Source of the DNA: Lentisphaera profundi
GTDB lineage: Bacteria > Verrucomicrobiota > Lentisphaeria > Lentisphaerales > Lentisphaeraceae
Assembly: GCF_028728065.1 (NCBI RefSeq)
Contig: NZ_CP117812.1
Coordinates: 1,240,001-1,304,000, forward strand
Direction: 5' to 3'
DNA: 64,000 nucleotides
The translations under genes were made by a program, and so were the position numbers. This document shows positions 37,001-44,575 of this stretch, one piece after another; position 1 is the first letter of the stretch, and the number at the start of each line of letters is the position of its first letter. The notes under the pieces were generated by a model. It saw only the letters and a program-made list of their open reading frames with translations, was not told the origin of the DNA and made no database searches.

Positions 37001-38573
37001 ACCCACAAGTATTTCCTGCAAGATTTTAGCAGATGGTAAGTTTAAATTAGAAGAGTTCAATGGCTTTTACATTTTAAAAATACCAGCGAATCAAGCGAAA
37101 CTTAAACTTAAGATCTTGCTGTCAAAACTCAGCTCGGATCAATTGGCTAGCTATGCGAAAAATTCTGCAAAAGCAGAAGACTTGTTAGTATACACTAAGG
37201 GGGCTCCCGCGCAGTGGAATCAATCAGTTGAAACGAGCATTAAAGTCGCTGCAGATAAGTCTGCTTATGTGAGTGATGAATTTGAAATCCCACTTATGAA
37301 TCCTTGGAAAAGCTGGATGCGTTTATCTGGGCTCGATTTTTTTGCCGATGGCAAAGGGGCGATTGTATCGACTTGGCAGGGTGATATATGGCGACTTGAG
37401 GGGCTTACGCAAAAGCAGGGAAAAATAAAATGGCGACGCATTGCCGCTGGTTTATATCAACCCTTGGGCGTGAAGATTGTTAAGGAGCAAGTTTATATCA
37501 TTTGTCGTGATCAGATTGTGCTACTAAAAGATTTAAATGGTGATGGTGAGGCGGATTATTACCAGAGCTTTAATAACGATCACCAAGTCACTGAACATTT
37601 TCATGAATTTGCGATGGGACTAGAGACGGATAAAGCGGGTAACTTTTATTACGCTAAGTCCGCACGTCATGCCAAGCCTGGTTTAGTCCCCCATCATGGG
37701 ACTTTATTGAAAGTTAGCAAGGATGGATTAAAAACCGAAATACTGGCTACAGGTTTTCGTGCGGCCAATGGTATTTGTGTGAATGATGATGGAAGTTTTT
37801 TTGTCACGGATCAAGAGGGTCACTGGACGCCAAAGAACCGCATTAACTGGGTTGAGCCAGGAGGCTTTTATGGAAATTTCATGGGCTATCACAAGGCAAA
37901 GAGTAGCGCTGATAAGGATATGAAAGAGCCGATGATTTGGTTAACGAATAAGTTTAATCGTTCACCTGCCGAATTGATGTGGGCCAAGAGTGATAAGTGG
38001 GGGCCGCTAGAGGGGCAATTACTCGAGCTCTCTTATGGTATGGGTCGAATATTTTTGAACCTTTACGAAAAGGTCAATGGTCAGCGTCAAGGTGGTCAAG
38101 TTAAACTGCCGATTGAAGATTTCAAATCAGGCGTAATGCGTGGACGCTTTAATGCTATTGATGGTCAGCTCTACGCCTTAGGGATGTTTGCGTGGGCCGC
38201 GAATAAGCATGAAGCGGGTAGTTTTTATCGAGTGCGTTACACGGGAAAACCTACTTATGTGCCAACGGGATTACAGACCTCCAAAAGTGGCTTGGAATTA
38301 GAGTTCCCAATTGCTTTGGCTAATGTGAAAGCAGAACAATTTCAGCTAAGCTCTTGGCGTATTAAGAGAACTAAAAATTATGGCTCTAGGCATGAAAATC
38401 TCAAGAGCCTGAAAGTTGAGGCCGTGCGCTTGAGTGCAGATAAGAAAAAAGTCTTTCTGAGTATTCCTGAAATTGCGCCGACGCGTTGCATGTCAATCAA
38501 AGCTACAATGCAGGCGGCGGATGGCCATCAATTCACTTTTGAGATCAATAATACCATCCATTCCTTGAAATAA
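34068..38573 (+). CDS. Giant PVC-type protein: ThuA, LamG, cytochrome c, C-terminal propeller
   Basis: 1501 residues with a signal peptide (FSLLLLCTLAAFA). A ThuA-like domain spans about 25-290 (TIVLVAGDEEYRSEE, LMIIGTRFRKPNA, GIRTSTHGFKG). A LamG/concanavalin-like domain lies around 480-620 (FITRFRTTKNGAIF, DDGKWHTALVVYDAG, LSLYADGVKLAEE). A cytochrome c domain has CITCH near residue 697 and a distal Met in GFGQMMPQAW. A DUF6797-like stretch (YLEMDYSSSLMWTLEV) and a dehydrogenase-type propeller follow (DLNGDGEADYY, GICVNDDGSFFVTDQEGHW). It should work outside the cytoplasm as an electron-transferring sugar-modifying protein (inference). It has a different domain order from the 1499-residue protein and is not a simple duplicate. 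Confidence 0.85.
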   Translation: MIFRFSLLLLCTLAAFADQHVLKFQGKEGAKTIVLVAGDEEYRSEETMPMLGKILAKHHGFNCIVLFSWDNSGQYIDPNGQANVKGWHYLNDADLMIIGTRFRKPNAMDRQIIGKYLKAGKPVIGIRTSTHGFKGKDLICEGLNLDQFGPEIIGDGWVSHHGHHKRQGARGVIEKKNADHAILNNIKDVFAPSDVYGIRALTAKDTILLRGAVTKTLDPKSEKIAGPKNNPMQPLAWLHPYQVKGAKQGLTFTTTMGSSVDFVSEDLRRLLVNASYFLLGMDVPVKAQVDYIDPFYPSFYSANGKVWKERKLQITEFALGKATHYPDLPGSPKWPFRPVPKDKEIPEAPKKKVIKGAKALFNNPAIELGRSKNDKGVLISDQAPLVAENSVQNFELSFDYALPARSLAQVELVFNGTHKLSLPAVHEQAKWYAAKLEVNQEQSLASLFIDGKKVFEKSPLLTTGASTLPLKLPLAESAKINLGGEKPFSFITRFRTTKNGAIFSKCLPKGKWISGGKTLLVREGKLVYDIGWRGAVSGGKDFDDGKWHTALVVYDAGTLSLYADGVKLAEEENFKKDDKDNFVFKIGEAGDDFGGHFYGDISHVNFFQKAFSQQEALHLSTQSMADPKATFSWSPVQNKQKTPVRLTSIAIQTSRPGVHFSSLQIRPLLDIDMVKEIQAWSELSLERGEKIYNSLCITCHGNTDKEGSLPTALKFHEGPLKNGQDPLSMYNTLTKGFGQMMPQAWMTSQQKMDVIQYIREIQIAGNNDSQYFKVTPAYLASLPGFVDVPKKKIRVKPRPYLEMDYSSSLMWTLEVEQGNIVQKGIATRLDQGQGGIAKGKSWSLFDHDTLQLAAVWTGDEFIDWKGIAFDGSHGSHSSIQGDILFANPQGPAWANPKTGQWDDPRFRAVDNRFYGPLPRDWAHYKGTYKHGDKRIIHYTVGESQVWDYTSLESTEDNLVIARTLNFTDIKNDLSMRVAPTSISCKILADGKFKLEEFNGFYILKIPANQAKLKLKILLSKLSSDQLASYAKNSAKAEDLLVYTKGAPAQWNQSVETSIKVAADKSAYVSDEFEIPLMNPWKSWMRLSGLDFFADGKGAIVSTWQGDIWRLEGLTQKQGKIKWRRIAAGLYQPLGVKIVKEQVYIICRDQIVLLKDLNGDGEADYYQSFNNDHQVTEHFHEFAMGLETDKAGNFYYAKSARHAKPGLVPHHGTLLKVSKDGLKTEILATGFRAANGICVNDDGSFFVTDQEGHWTPKNRINWVEPGGFYGNFMGYHKAKSSADKDMKEPMIWLTNKFNRSPAELMWAKSDKWGPLEGQLLELSYGMGRIFLNLYEKVNGQRQGGQVKLPIEDFKSGVMRGRFNAIDGQLYALGMFAWAANKHEAGSFYRVRYTGKPTYVPTGLQTSKSGLELEFPIALANVKAEQFQLSSWRIKRTKNYGSRHENLKSLKVEAVRLSADKKKVFLSIPEIAPTRCMSIKATMQAADGHQFTFEINNTIHSLK

Positions 38574-38679
38574 GAATTTACTTGTTGACGATTTTGTTCA
38601 AAAAATTGAATAAAATTAACAATAATTAAAGCTTGTTCATGACTATTTTATACAAAATAATTTAATGGTTGAGTGATAA

Positions 38680-40350
38680 ATGAAAGAATATGTGATTGGT
38701 TTAGATTATGGCACCAATTCTTGCCGCGCGGTACTTGTAGAAGTGGGCTCAAACGAGGAACTTTTTTCAGAGGTTTACCCTTACCCTAGTGGTAATCAAG
38801 GCGTTTTGCTGAGTGCGCAAGATCCGCATCTAGCGCGGCAGAGTCCAGCAGATTATCTCAATGGTATGCAATACATTATAAAATCAGTGATTGAGCAAGC
38901 TCAAAGTGATCTTGAAAACTTTGAGGCCAAGCAAGTGATAGCTCTAACTTGTGCGACGACGGGAAGTACAGTGATTCCGGTAGATAAATTCAACCAAGCA
39001 CTAGGCTTACTTGAGCCAAGAAATCTCAATGCCCAAGCTTGGTTATGGAAAGATCATACCTCACATAATGAAGCCGCTATTATTACAGCGAAAGCAAAAG
39101 AAATGCGTCCACAGATGCTCGAACCTTGTGGTGGAACTTATTCGAGTGAATGGTTTTGGGCCAAGATTTTACGCCTGAAAAATATTGATCCCGAGACCTT
39201 TGGCAAAGCTTATAGCTTTGTTGAACTCTGCGACTTTCTCCCTGGAGCACTCGCGGGAGTGAAAGATCCTAAAGAACTTAAGCGCAGTATTTGTGCAGCG
39301 GGTCACAAAGCCATTTACGCCGATGAATGGGGTGGCTTGCCCGATAAAGAATTTTTAAATGCCTTAGATCCAGAATTATCTGATTTACGAGATCGACTTT
39401 ATGATAAAGCTTTGGAATCCGATCAAGTTGCAGGTCACGTTTGTGAGTCATGGGCCAAGCGTACAGGTTTAGCGGAAGGCACAGTCATTGCCGTGGGTGC
39501 TTTTGATGCACATATGGGTGCAGTTGGAGCAGGAATCAAAGAGGGTGCTTTGGTTAAGATTGTCGGCACGAGTACTTGCGATCTGATGATTTCTAAATCT
39601 AAGCAAGCTATTGCTGGAGTCTGTGGTGTAGTGGAGGGCTCGGTGATTCCGGGTTTTGTGGGCATTGAAGCAGGGCAGTCGGCCGTTGGCGATCTCTTTT
39701 TATGGTTAGTGAATCACTTGGGCACGAGTGAATACGGCAATAATCGAGATGAAATTTTCAAAAATATGACTGAGCAAGCGGCCGCCATGTCTGCGGGTCA
39801 GAGTGGTTTACTCTCACTTGACTGGAATAATGGCAATCGTTGTACGCTAGTGGATATGCAACTCAGTGGCTTAATGCTGGGCCAAACACTGCATAGTAAA
39901 GTTCACGAAATTTATCGCGCACTAATCGAAGCGACTGCTTTTGGCGCTTTGAAAATAATTGAGCGCCTCGAGGATTCGGGCACTCAGGTAGAGGAGATCA
40001 TTTGTTGTGGTGGTTTAGCGCAAAAAAATAAATTGATGATGCAGATTTACGCCAATGTATTTAATCGACCCGTGCGTATTGCCGATAGCGATCAAACTTG
40101 TGCACTTGGGGCCGCTATTTTTGCGGCCGCAGCAAGTAAGAAATTAGCTGTTTTAGAACTGCAAAAACAAATGACCACCGAATGCCGTCGTGAGTACCTT
40201 CCTGAGTTAAAAGAAGTTCAAACTTATGGACAGTTATATGAAATATATAGTCAGTTATACGAAGCCTTTGGGGTAGAGGGATCTAGTGATGATCTCTTTG
40301 GAGTGATGAAGCGTTTGATTAAAATTCAGCAAGAAGTTAATCGTGCTTGA
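38680..40350 (+). CDS. araB: Ribulokinase
   Basis: The FGGY carbohydrate kinase of the AraB type: GLDYGTNSCRAVLVEV is the first phosphate loop, TSEC-like THSTTGST is represented by LTCATTGSTVIPVD, and PRNLNAQAWLWKDHTSHNEA and ICAAGHKAIYADEWGGLP are ribulokinase hallmarks. A later KIVGTSTCDLMIS with GIEAGQSAVGDLFLW and CGGLAQKN forms the C-terminal ATPase lobe. At 556 residues it is normal length. It phosphorylates ribulose (L-, also other 2-ketopentoses) in the cytoplasm. Its last 8 bases overlap the araD start, a tight operon. No araA is present nearby. Confidence 0.93.
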   Translation: MKEYVIGLDYGTNSCRAVLVEVGSNEELFSEVYPYPSGNQGVLLSAQDPHLARQSPADYLNGMQYIIKSVIEQAQSDLENFEAKQVIALTCATTGSTVIPVDKFNQALGLLEPRNLNAQAWLWKDHTSHNEAAIITAKAKEMRPQMLEPCGGTYSSEWFWAKILRLKNIDPETFGKAYSFVELCDFLPGALAGVKDPKELKRSICAAGHKAIYADEWGGLPDKEFLNALDPELSDLRDRLYDKALESDQVAGHVCESWAKRTGLAEGTVIAVGAFDAHMGAVGAGIKEGALVKIVGTSTCDLMISKSKQAIAGVCGVVEGSVIPGFVGIEAGQSAVGDLFLWLVNHLGTSEYGNNRDEIFKNMTEQAAAMSAGQSGLLSLDWNNGNRCTLVDMQLSGLMLGQTLHSKVHEIYRALIEATAFGALKIIERLEDSGTQVEEIICCGGLAQKNKLMMQIYANVFNRPVRIADSDQTCALGAAIFAAAASKKLAVLELQKQMTTECRREYLPELKEVQTYGQLYEIYSQLYEAFGVEGSSDDLFGVMKRLIKIQQEVNRA

Positions 40351-41038
40351 GCAACTTAAAGAAGAAGTCCTACAAGCTAATAAGCTCCTACAATCCAGTG
40401 GATTAGTTAAGCTGACCTGGGGCAATGTAAGCGGAATCGATCGTGAGCGTGGCTTGGTGGTTATTAAAGCTAGTGGAGTCTCCTATGAAAAAATGGGGCT
40501 CGATGATTTAGTCGTGTTGGATTTGCAGGGCAATATTATTGAGGGTGAGCTAAATCCATCTTCAGATAGTGCTACACATTTACATCTGTACCGTGAATTT
40601 ACTTCCTTGGGAGGCATCTGCCATACTCATAGTTTATTTGCGACCACACTTTGCCAAAATGGTCGTGAACTGCCCTGTTCAGGAACAACGCATGCGGATC
40701 ATTTTTGCGGCACCGTACCCTTAGCACGGGCCTTAAACGAGAGTGAAGTGCAGGGTGATTATGAGCTCAATACGGGTAAAGTCATAGTTGAAACTTTTGT
40801 AGAAAAAGGCTTAAATCCGATGGAAGTCCCGGCAGTCTTACTACATTATCATGCACCCTTTACCTGGGGGGAAAGTCCTATGGAATCATTTAAGAATAGT
40901 GTCGCCCTAGAATCCTGTGCGGAAATGGCGGTCCGTAGCTTACAAGCAACAGAGTTACCCTTGATTCCAGCTCATATATTAGAAAAGCATTATCAACGCA
41001 AGCATGGCAAAGATGCTTACTATGGGCAAAAGAAATAG
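40343..41038 (+). CDS. araD: L-ribulose-5-phosphate 4-epimerase
   Basis: A class II aldolase/adducin family member with the AraD signature: KLTWGNVSGIDRERGLVVIKASGVSYEKM binds the phosphate, then HTHSLFATTLCQ (His pair for zinc), CSGTTHADHFCGTVPLAR and HYHAPFTWG (third zinc His). It converts L-ribulose-5-phosphate to D-xylulose-5-phosphate. It starts with GTG at 40343, 8 bases inside araB, so translation is probably coupled. At 231 residues it is full length. It is followed by about 540 bases of repeats. Confidence 0.93.
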   Translation: MLEQLKEEVLQANKLLQSSGLVKLTWGNVSGIDRERGLVVIKASGVSYEKMGLDDLVVLDLQGNIIEGELNPSSDSATHLHLYREFTSLGGICHTHSLFATTLCQNGRELPCSGTTHADHFCGTVPLARALNESEVQGDYELNTGKVIVETFVEKGLNPMEVPAVLLHYHAPFTWGESPMESFKNSVALESCAEMAVRSLQATELPLIPAHILEKHYQRKHGKDAYYGQKK

Positions 41039-41049
41039 TGATTAAGTAT

Positions 41050-41510
41050 CTAAAACAGTAAGCTGAGTACGAAGTGCTTAATTTGCCGGGTCAAGGGCTG
41101 GCAAGTCCTTGGTGGGAGTGTAAGGGACTCGTCCCTCATAATAAGTCGGGGTCAAGCCCTAATGGGTGGGAACTTAATCTTTAGGTGGGTTTAATTCCCC
41201 GACGCTAGCGTCGCAGCAACATCGCTTGTTAAAAGTAATGAGATACCTCGTGGGCTTGCCCCGAGGAGCTTCATTAGAATCTTAGGTGAAATTAATGTTC
41301 AATACGCATTATCTGATTGTTCAGGTAAGCGCTGGAGCGAAGCTCCGAGTGTTGGGATTGTTAAGGGTCCAAGCACCCTTGAGCGGGGTGTGGGGCGGAG
41401 CCCCAGATGGTAAACACCTCCGGTGGCCGAGGAGCCCTCGGCGCCCTACTAAAAAAGGTAGCAGTACGTATAAAAATCCTTAAATTCCCACTCATTAGTG
41501 GTCAAGCCCG
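41050..41510. repeat. Mosaic of dispersed GC-rich palindromic repeats
   Basis: The gap between araD and the isomerase gene is filled with hairpins such as GACGCTAGCGTC near 41200, GGAGCGAAGCTCC near 41335 and GGGGCGGAGCCCC near 41392. The part at about 41412-41498 closely repeats 4494-4579, sharing CCTCCGGTGGCCGAGGAGCC and CCCTACTAAAAAAGGT. The motif TTAAGTTCCCACCCATTAG is present reversed at about 41159-41177, and as a variant at 41480-41498. A 65-codon frame at 41286 falls inside the repeats and is not credible as a gene. Confidence 0.7.
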
Positions 41511-41551
41511 TATCCCGACGATGCTTAATCAAGAAAATAATTAAAACAGGA

Positions 41552-41597
41552 AAAATTTTATGAAAACAAGTAAAATTTTATGAAAACAAGTAAAATT
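41552..41597 (+). repeat. 20-bp tandem duplication covering the isomerase start codon
   Basis: Bases 41552-41577 recur exactly as 41572-41597 (period 20). This doubles the ATGAAAACAAGTAAAATT start. The first copy sits behind AGG (41548-41550). Confidence 0.85.
41560..41583 (+). CDS. Seven-codon leader ORF overlapping the isomerase start
   Basis: The upstream copy of the duplicated start reads MKTSKIL then TGA. That TGA overlaps the next ATG as ATGA (41580-41583), the classical geometry for termination-reinitiation coupling. The ribosome-binding sequence ACAGG at about 41546-41550 is placed for this first ATG, so the real gene may rely on coupling. It could equally be an accidental duplication without function. 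Confidence 0.4.
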   Translation: MKTSKIL

Positions 41598-42479
41598 GCA
41601 ATAGGCTCATGGGCTTTTTCATTTGGCCCTTACGAAAAAAATCCATGGACTTTTGAGCAAGTCTGTAAATACGCTGGTGAGCATGGTTATGATGGGATCG
41701 AAATCAATGGCTTTCGTCCTCATCCCCATCCAGACGATTACGCTACAGATGAAAAATGTGCTCAACTCAAAGCAATGATTGAGTCTTATGGACTGGGCAT
41801 TTCCGGTTTTGCTGCCGATTTTCGCGATGTGCCTCCCGCACTCGTGAGTGAGGCTGAATTTTTAAGCGAAGTCAAAAAATGTCTTGAGTTTTGTCGACGC
41901 ATGGGGATTGATGTTTTACGAGTCGATACGATTACTGCTCCCGATGCAGTCGCCCCAGAACTCTATCATCAACACTTTAAAAACTTAACGGATAACTGGC
42001 GGGCGGCGGCGGAGCTTTGCAAAGCTTACGACGTGCTTATGGTGTGGGAATTCGAACCTGGTTTTTGGCTGAATAAGCCCTCAGAAGTAAAGCTTGCAGT
42101 TGATACAGTTAATCATCCCAATTTTAAATTGCTCTTTGATAGTTCACATGCCTATATGTGCGCCGTCGTGGGTGCACGTCATAATGGAGAAAAAGAAATT
42201 TTAAAGGGTGGGGTCAATGAATTTGCCGCCATGGTCAAAGATCAGATTGGTCATTGGCATTTAATTGATTGTGATGGCACGCTACATAATGATGAAACAT
42301 CAACTCATAGTCCTTTTGGTACGGGCCAGGTGGATTTTAAATCATTTATGCAAGAATTTAAAGATGATTTAGAACAAGCTAATTGGTGGACTTTTGATTT
42401 TTGCTTTTGTCCGACGACAGAGATCGATGCCAAGGATGCTATCCCCTATATCAAAAGATTAGCGGATCAAATTACTTAG
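41580..42479 (+). CDS. Sugar phosphate isomerase/epimerase (AP-endonuclease-2-like TIM barrel)
   Basis: A cytoplasmic TIM barrel of the xylose-isomerase-like/IolE type. YDGIEINGFRPHPHPDD is the first strand, VWEFEPGFW gives the metal-binding Glu, LLFDSSHAYM the Asp and His, GHWHLIDCDGTLH another His, and the C-terminal strand reads WWTFDFCFCP. The family converts ketose/aldose or epimerises sugars with a divalent metal. Lying after araB-araD and before an AraC-type regulator, it may supply ribulose or a related ketose in place of the missing araA; this is inference. The start region is duplicated. Confidence 0.82.
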   Translation: MKTSKIAIGSWAFSFGPYEKNPWTFEQVCKYAGEHGYDGIEINGFRPHPHPDDYATDEKCAQLKAMIESYGLGISGFAADFRDVPPALVSEAEFLSEVKKCLEFCRRMGIDVLRVDTITAPDAVAPELYHQHFKNLTDNWRAAAELCKAYDVLMVWEFEPGFWLNKPSEVKLAVDTVNHPNFKLLFDSSHAYMCAVVGARHNGEKEILKGGVNEFAAMVKDQIGHWHLIDCDGTLHNDETSTHSPFGTGQVDFKSFMQEFKDDLEQANWWTFDFCFCPTTEIDAKDAIPYIKRLADQIT

Positions 42480-42538
42480 ATGTTTTCACTTAAGAGCCCT
42501 TTATGTTTAGTTATCATTAATTATTGAACTTAGAATAA

Positions 42539-42652
42539 AGGGCATGATGCTGTGCATACGAGTGGGACGCTGTCCCCTCGAACTCCCCTGCAAGGAAATA
42601 CCTTTCCTTGACCAGGCGATCGGGGCTTTGCCCCGCTTTATGGGTAATTATG
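42539..42652. mobile_element. MITE-like multi-hairpin element, copy 2, between 22-bp direct repeats
   Basis: The sequence has the same arrangement as the element at 7056: ATGCTGTGCAT, GGGACgctGTCCC, AAGGAAA-tacc-TTTCCTT at 42592-42609, GGGGC-ttt-GCCCC at 42622-42634, then TTTATGGGTAAT. The central stem differs from copy 1 on both sides in a compensating way. It is flanked by a perfect 22-base direct repeat beginning TTAATTATTGAAC at 42517-42538 and 42653-42674. It has no coding capacity. It lies just before the AraC-type regulator gene and may affect its leader. Confidence 0.78.
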
Positions 42653-42703
42653 TTAATTATTGAACTTAGAATAAGTTTCAATTTACAAAACAAGAGTCAG
42701 ATT

Positions 42704-43459
42704 ATGTTCATGACGATGAGCAATACAGAGAAGATTCAATATGCCAAGGACTTTTTAGATAGTGCTGAGCCCTTCTGCGTATCGCAGCTTTTTGAATATA
42801 TGAGTGATACGTACTTCTTTGTCAAAGACTGCGAAGGCAGATTTATCAAAGCAAATAAAGCCTTTCTTAAATTATTTGGTTATGATAAATTAGAGCAAAT
42901 TATTGGCTTAACAGATTATGATATGGTGAGTCGTGAACTTGCGGTGCGCTACGAAATGGATGATGCACGAATTTTTGCAGGAGAGAAAGTTTGTGAATTA
43001 TCTGAACCAGTAAGTTCAGAAGATGGTGTAGTTAGTATGCATGTATCTACCAAGCTGCCGGTTAAGGATAAAGACGGTCAAATCATTGGTCTCATTGGTA
43101 TTACTCGTGATAGCGTAAAAACCTTGGATGCTCTGAGTCCCTTACAGGAATTTAAGAGTGTTTTAGATATTATTGAAAGAGATTATGATAAGACCATTAA
43201 AATTGATGACTTAGCTAAAAAACTTTGTATGTCATCGAGTACTTTTCTAAGGCATTTCAAGAAGCAGTTCGGGGTATCACCCACAACTTATATCAAACAA
43301 GTTCGCCATAAAATGGTCTCTCGTTTATTAATCGAATCATCCAAATCCTTAAGTGAAATTGCTTATAAATGTGGTTTTTCAGATCAAAGTCACATGACGC
43401 GTGAATTCAAAAGAATGGCTGGCATCACTCCCAAAGCTTACCGAAGTAAATTCTCTTAA
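42704..43459 (+). CDS. AraC-family transcriptional regulator with N-terminal PAS domain
   Basis: Residues about 20-140 form a PAS sensor domain (YFFVKDCEGRFIKANKAF, GYDKLEQIIGLTDYDM, VKDKDGQIIGLIGITRD). Residues about 155-250 are the double helix-turn-helix of AraC/XylS regulators: IDDLAKKLCMSSSTFLRHFKKQFG and SLSEIAYKCGFSDQSHMTREFKRM. PAS-AraC pairs sense a small ligand or redox state and bind DNA near sugar operons; control of the upstream araBD-isomerase genes is likely but unproved. The ATG at 42704 is preferred to an upstream frame that runs back into the repeat element; AAGAG precedes it. Its 3' end is 2 bases from the RIO kinase stop. Confidence 0.88.
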   Translation: MFMTMSNTEKIQYAKDFLDSAEPFCVSQLFEYMSDTYFFVKDCEGRFIKANKAFLKLFGYDKLEQIIGLTDYDMVSRELAVRYEMDDARIFAGEKVCELSEPVSSEDGVVSMHVSTKLPVKDKDGQIIGLIGITRDSVKTLDALSPLQEFKSVLDIIERDYDKTIKIDDLAKKLCMSSSTFLRHFKKQFGVSPTTYIKQVRHKMVSRLLIESSKSLSEIAYKCGFSDQSHMTREFKRMAGITPKAYRSKFS

Positions 43460-43461
43460 AT

Positions 43462-44313
43462 TTAGCTTCTTTGTTCAGCGTAAAGTCTTGCTGCTTCAGC
43501 TTCTTCTCTGGCGACTTCAATTTCTTCAAGAACTTCATCGACGTTGGCGAGTTCTTCGTCAGCCGTGAATTTACCACTCAGAGATATGCCTGGTTTGAGT
43601 TTCCCGTTCTCGAAAATTTCCCAAATTTCGGGACCATATTGACTTGTTAAAATCTCAGGTGCATGACGACCAAAAAAGAGTCGTAGATTATTGACGTCGC
43701 GCTCGAAAATCATTTTGGCATTATTGTTGGCGGCAGCGTCTACTGCTTGAGGGAGATCAATAATGACAGGACCGTGGGCATCAACGAGAATATTATATTC
43801 CGATAAATCACCATGGACTAAACCTGCACAGAGCATGCGAACTAATTCAGCTATAAGTAACTGATGGTACTCTATGGCTATATCAGCATCCATTTCCACT
43901 TCACTTAAGCGCGGAGCAATATTACCTTCGGCATCGCTGACGAGGTCCATGAGCAGGACGCCATCAAAGCAACCGTAAGTCTTTGGTACGCGTACGCCAG
44001 CATCAGCTAAGAGATTCAAGGCATGAACTTCGGCATTTTGCCAGGAACTCTCTTCTTCTTGACGGCCATAATTGGAGCGCTTGGCCATAGCACGCGCTTT
44101 ACGTGAGTTGCGTTCTTTGCGGCCTTCGCGATAAATAGATGAGTTTTGAAAGCTTCTTTGGTGCACATCCTTATACACTTTTGCGCAACGATATACATCA
44201 TTGACCTGAACGAGATAAACTTTCGCTTCTTTACCACTCATAATAGGGCGAATAACTTTGTCGATAATACCATCATCCAAAAGAGGTTTGAGGCTTTTTG
44301 GGGTTTTCTTCAA
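43462..44313 (-). CDS. RIO-family protein kinase
   Basis: The RIO fold is evident. IMSGKEAKVYLV is the RIO nucleotide loop, YRCAKVYKD carries the ATP-binding Lys, LVHGDLSEYNILV is the catalytic loop with Asp, and VIIDLPQAVD is the RIO metal-binding loop. The flexible insert between strands (SIYREGRKERNSRKARAMAK) is of RIO1 type. The C-terminus ends in an acidic, coiled helix (ELANVDEVLEEIEV). RIO1/2 act in 40S ribosome maturation in eukaryotes and archaea; bacterial members are less well understood. Cytoplasmic. Convergent with the PAS-AraC gene. Confidence 0.9.
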   Translation of the reverse strand: MKKTPKSLKPLLDDGIIDKVIRPIMSGKEAKVYLVQVNDVYRCAKVYKDVHQRSFQNSSIYREGRKERNSRKARAMAKRSNYGRQEEESSWQNAEVHALNLLADAGVRVPKTYGCFDGVLLMDLVSDAEGNIAPRLSEVEMDADIAIEYHQLLIAELVRMLCAGLVHGDLSEYNILVDAHGPVIIDLPQAVDAAANNNAKMIFERDVNNLRLFFGRHAPEILTSQYGPEIWEIFENGKLKPGISLSGKFTADEELANVDEVLEEIEVAREEAEAARLYAEQRS

Positions 44314-44575
44314 GTGGGCTCCCTAGATAAATGACTGAATAATGAATAAATAAGCATAGAGCAAAAAACCCCTATATATTATAAAAGCAAGTATACCTAT
44401 TCAAATAGATGGGAATTCATAGTTATACGAACAGAAGTCTCATTCTTTTTTTTGATTAAAGAGCCATTTTATGAATTGATTCTCAGGATCGCAGCGTGAT
44501 CCATTACTACTTGTGATACCACTCGAACAGCCCTAGATGAAGCGAACAAAACACCATGGTTTTCGCCTTTAAAAA

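Noticed and set aside
41286-41483. 65-codon open frame on the plus strand
   Set aside because: It overlaps the repeat mosaic and has no family resemblance or good ribosome-binding site.
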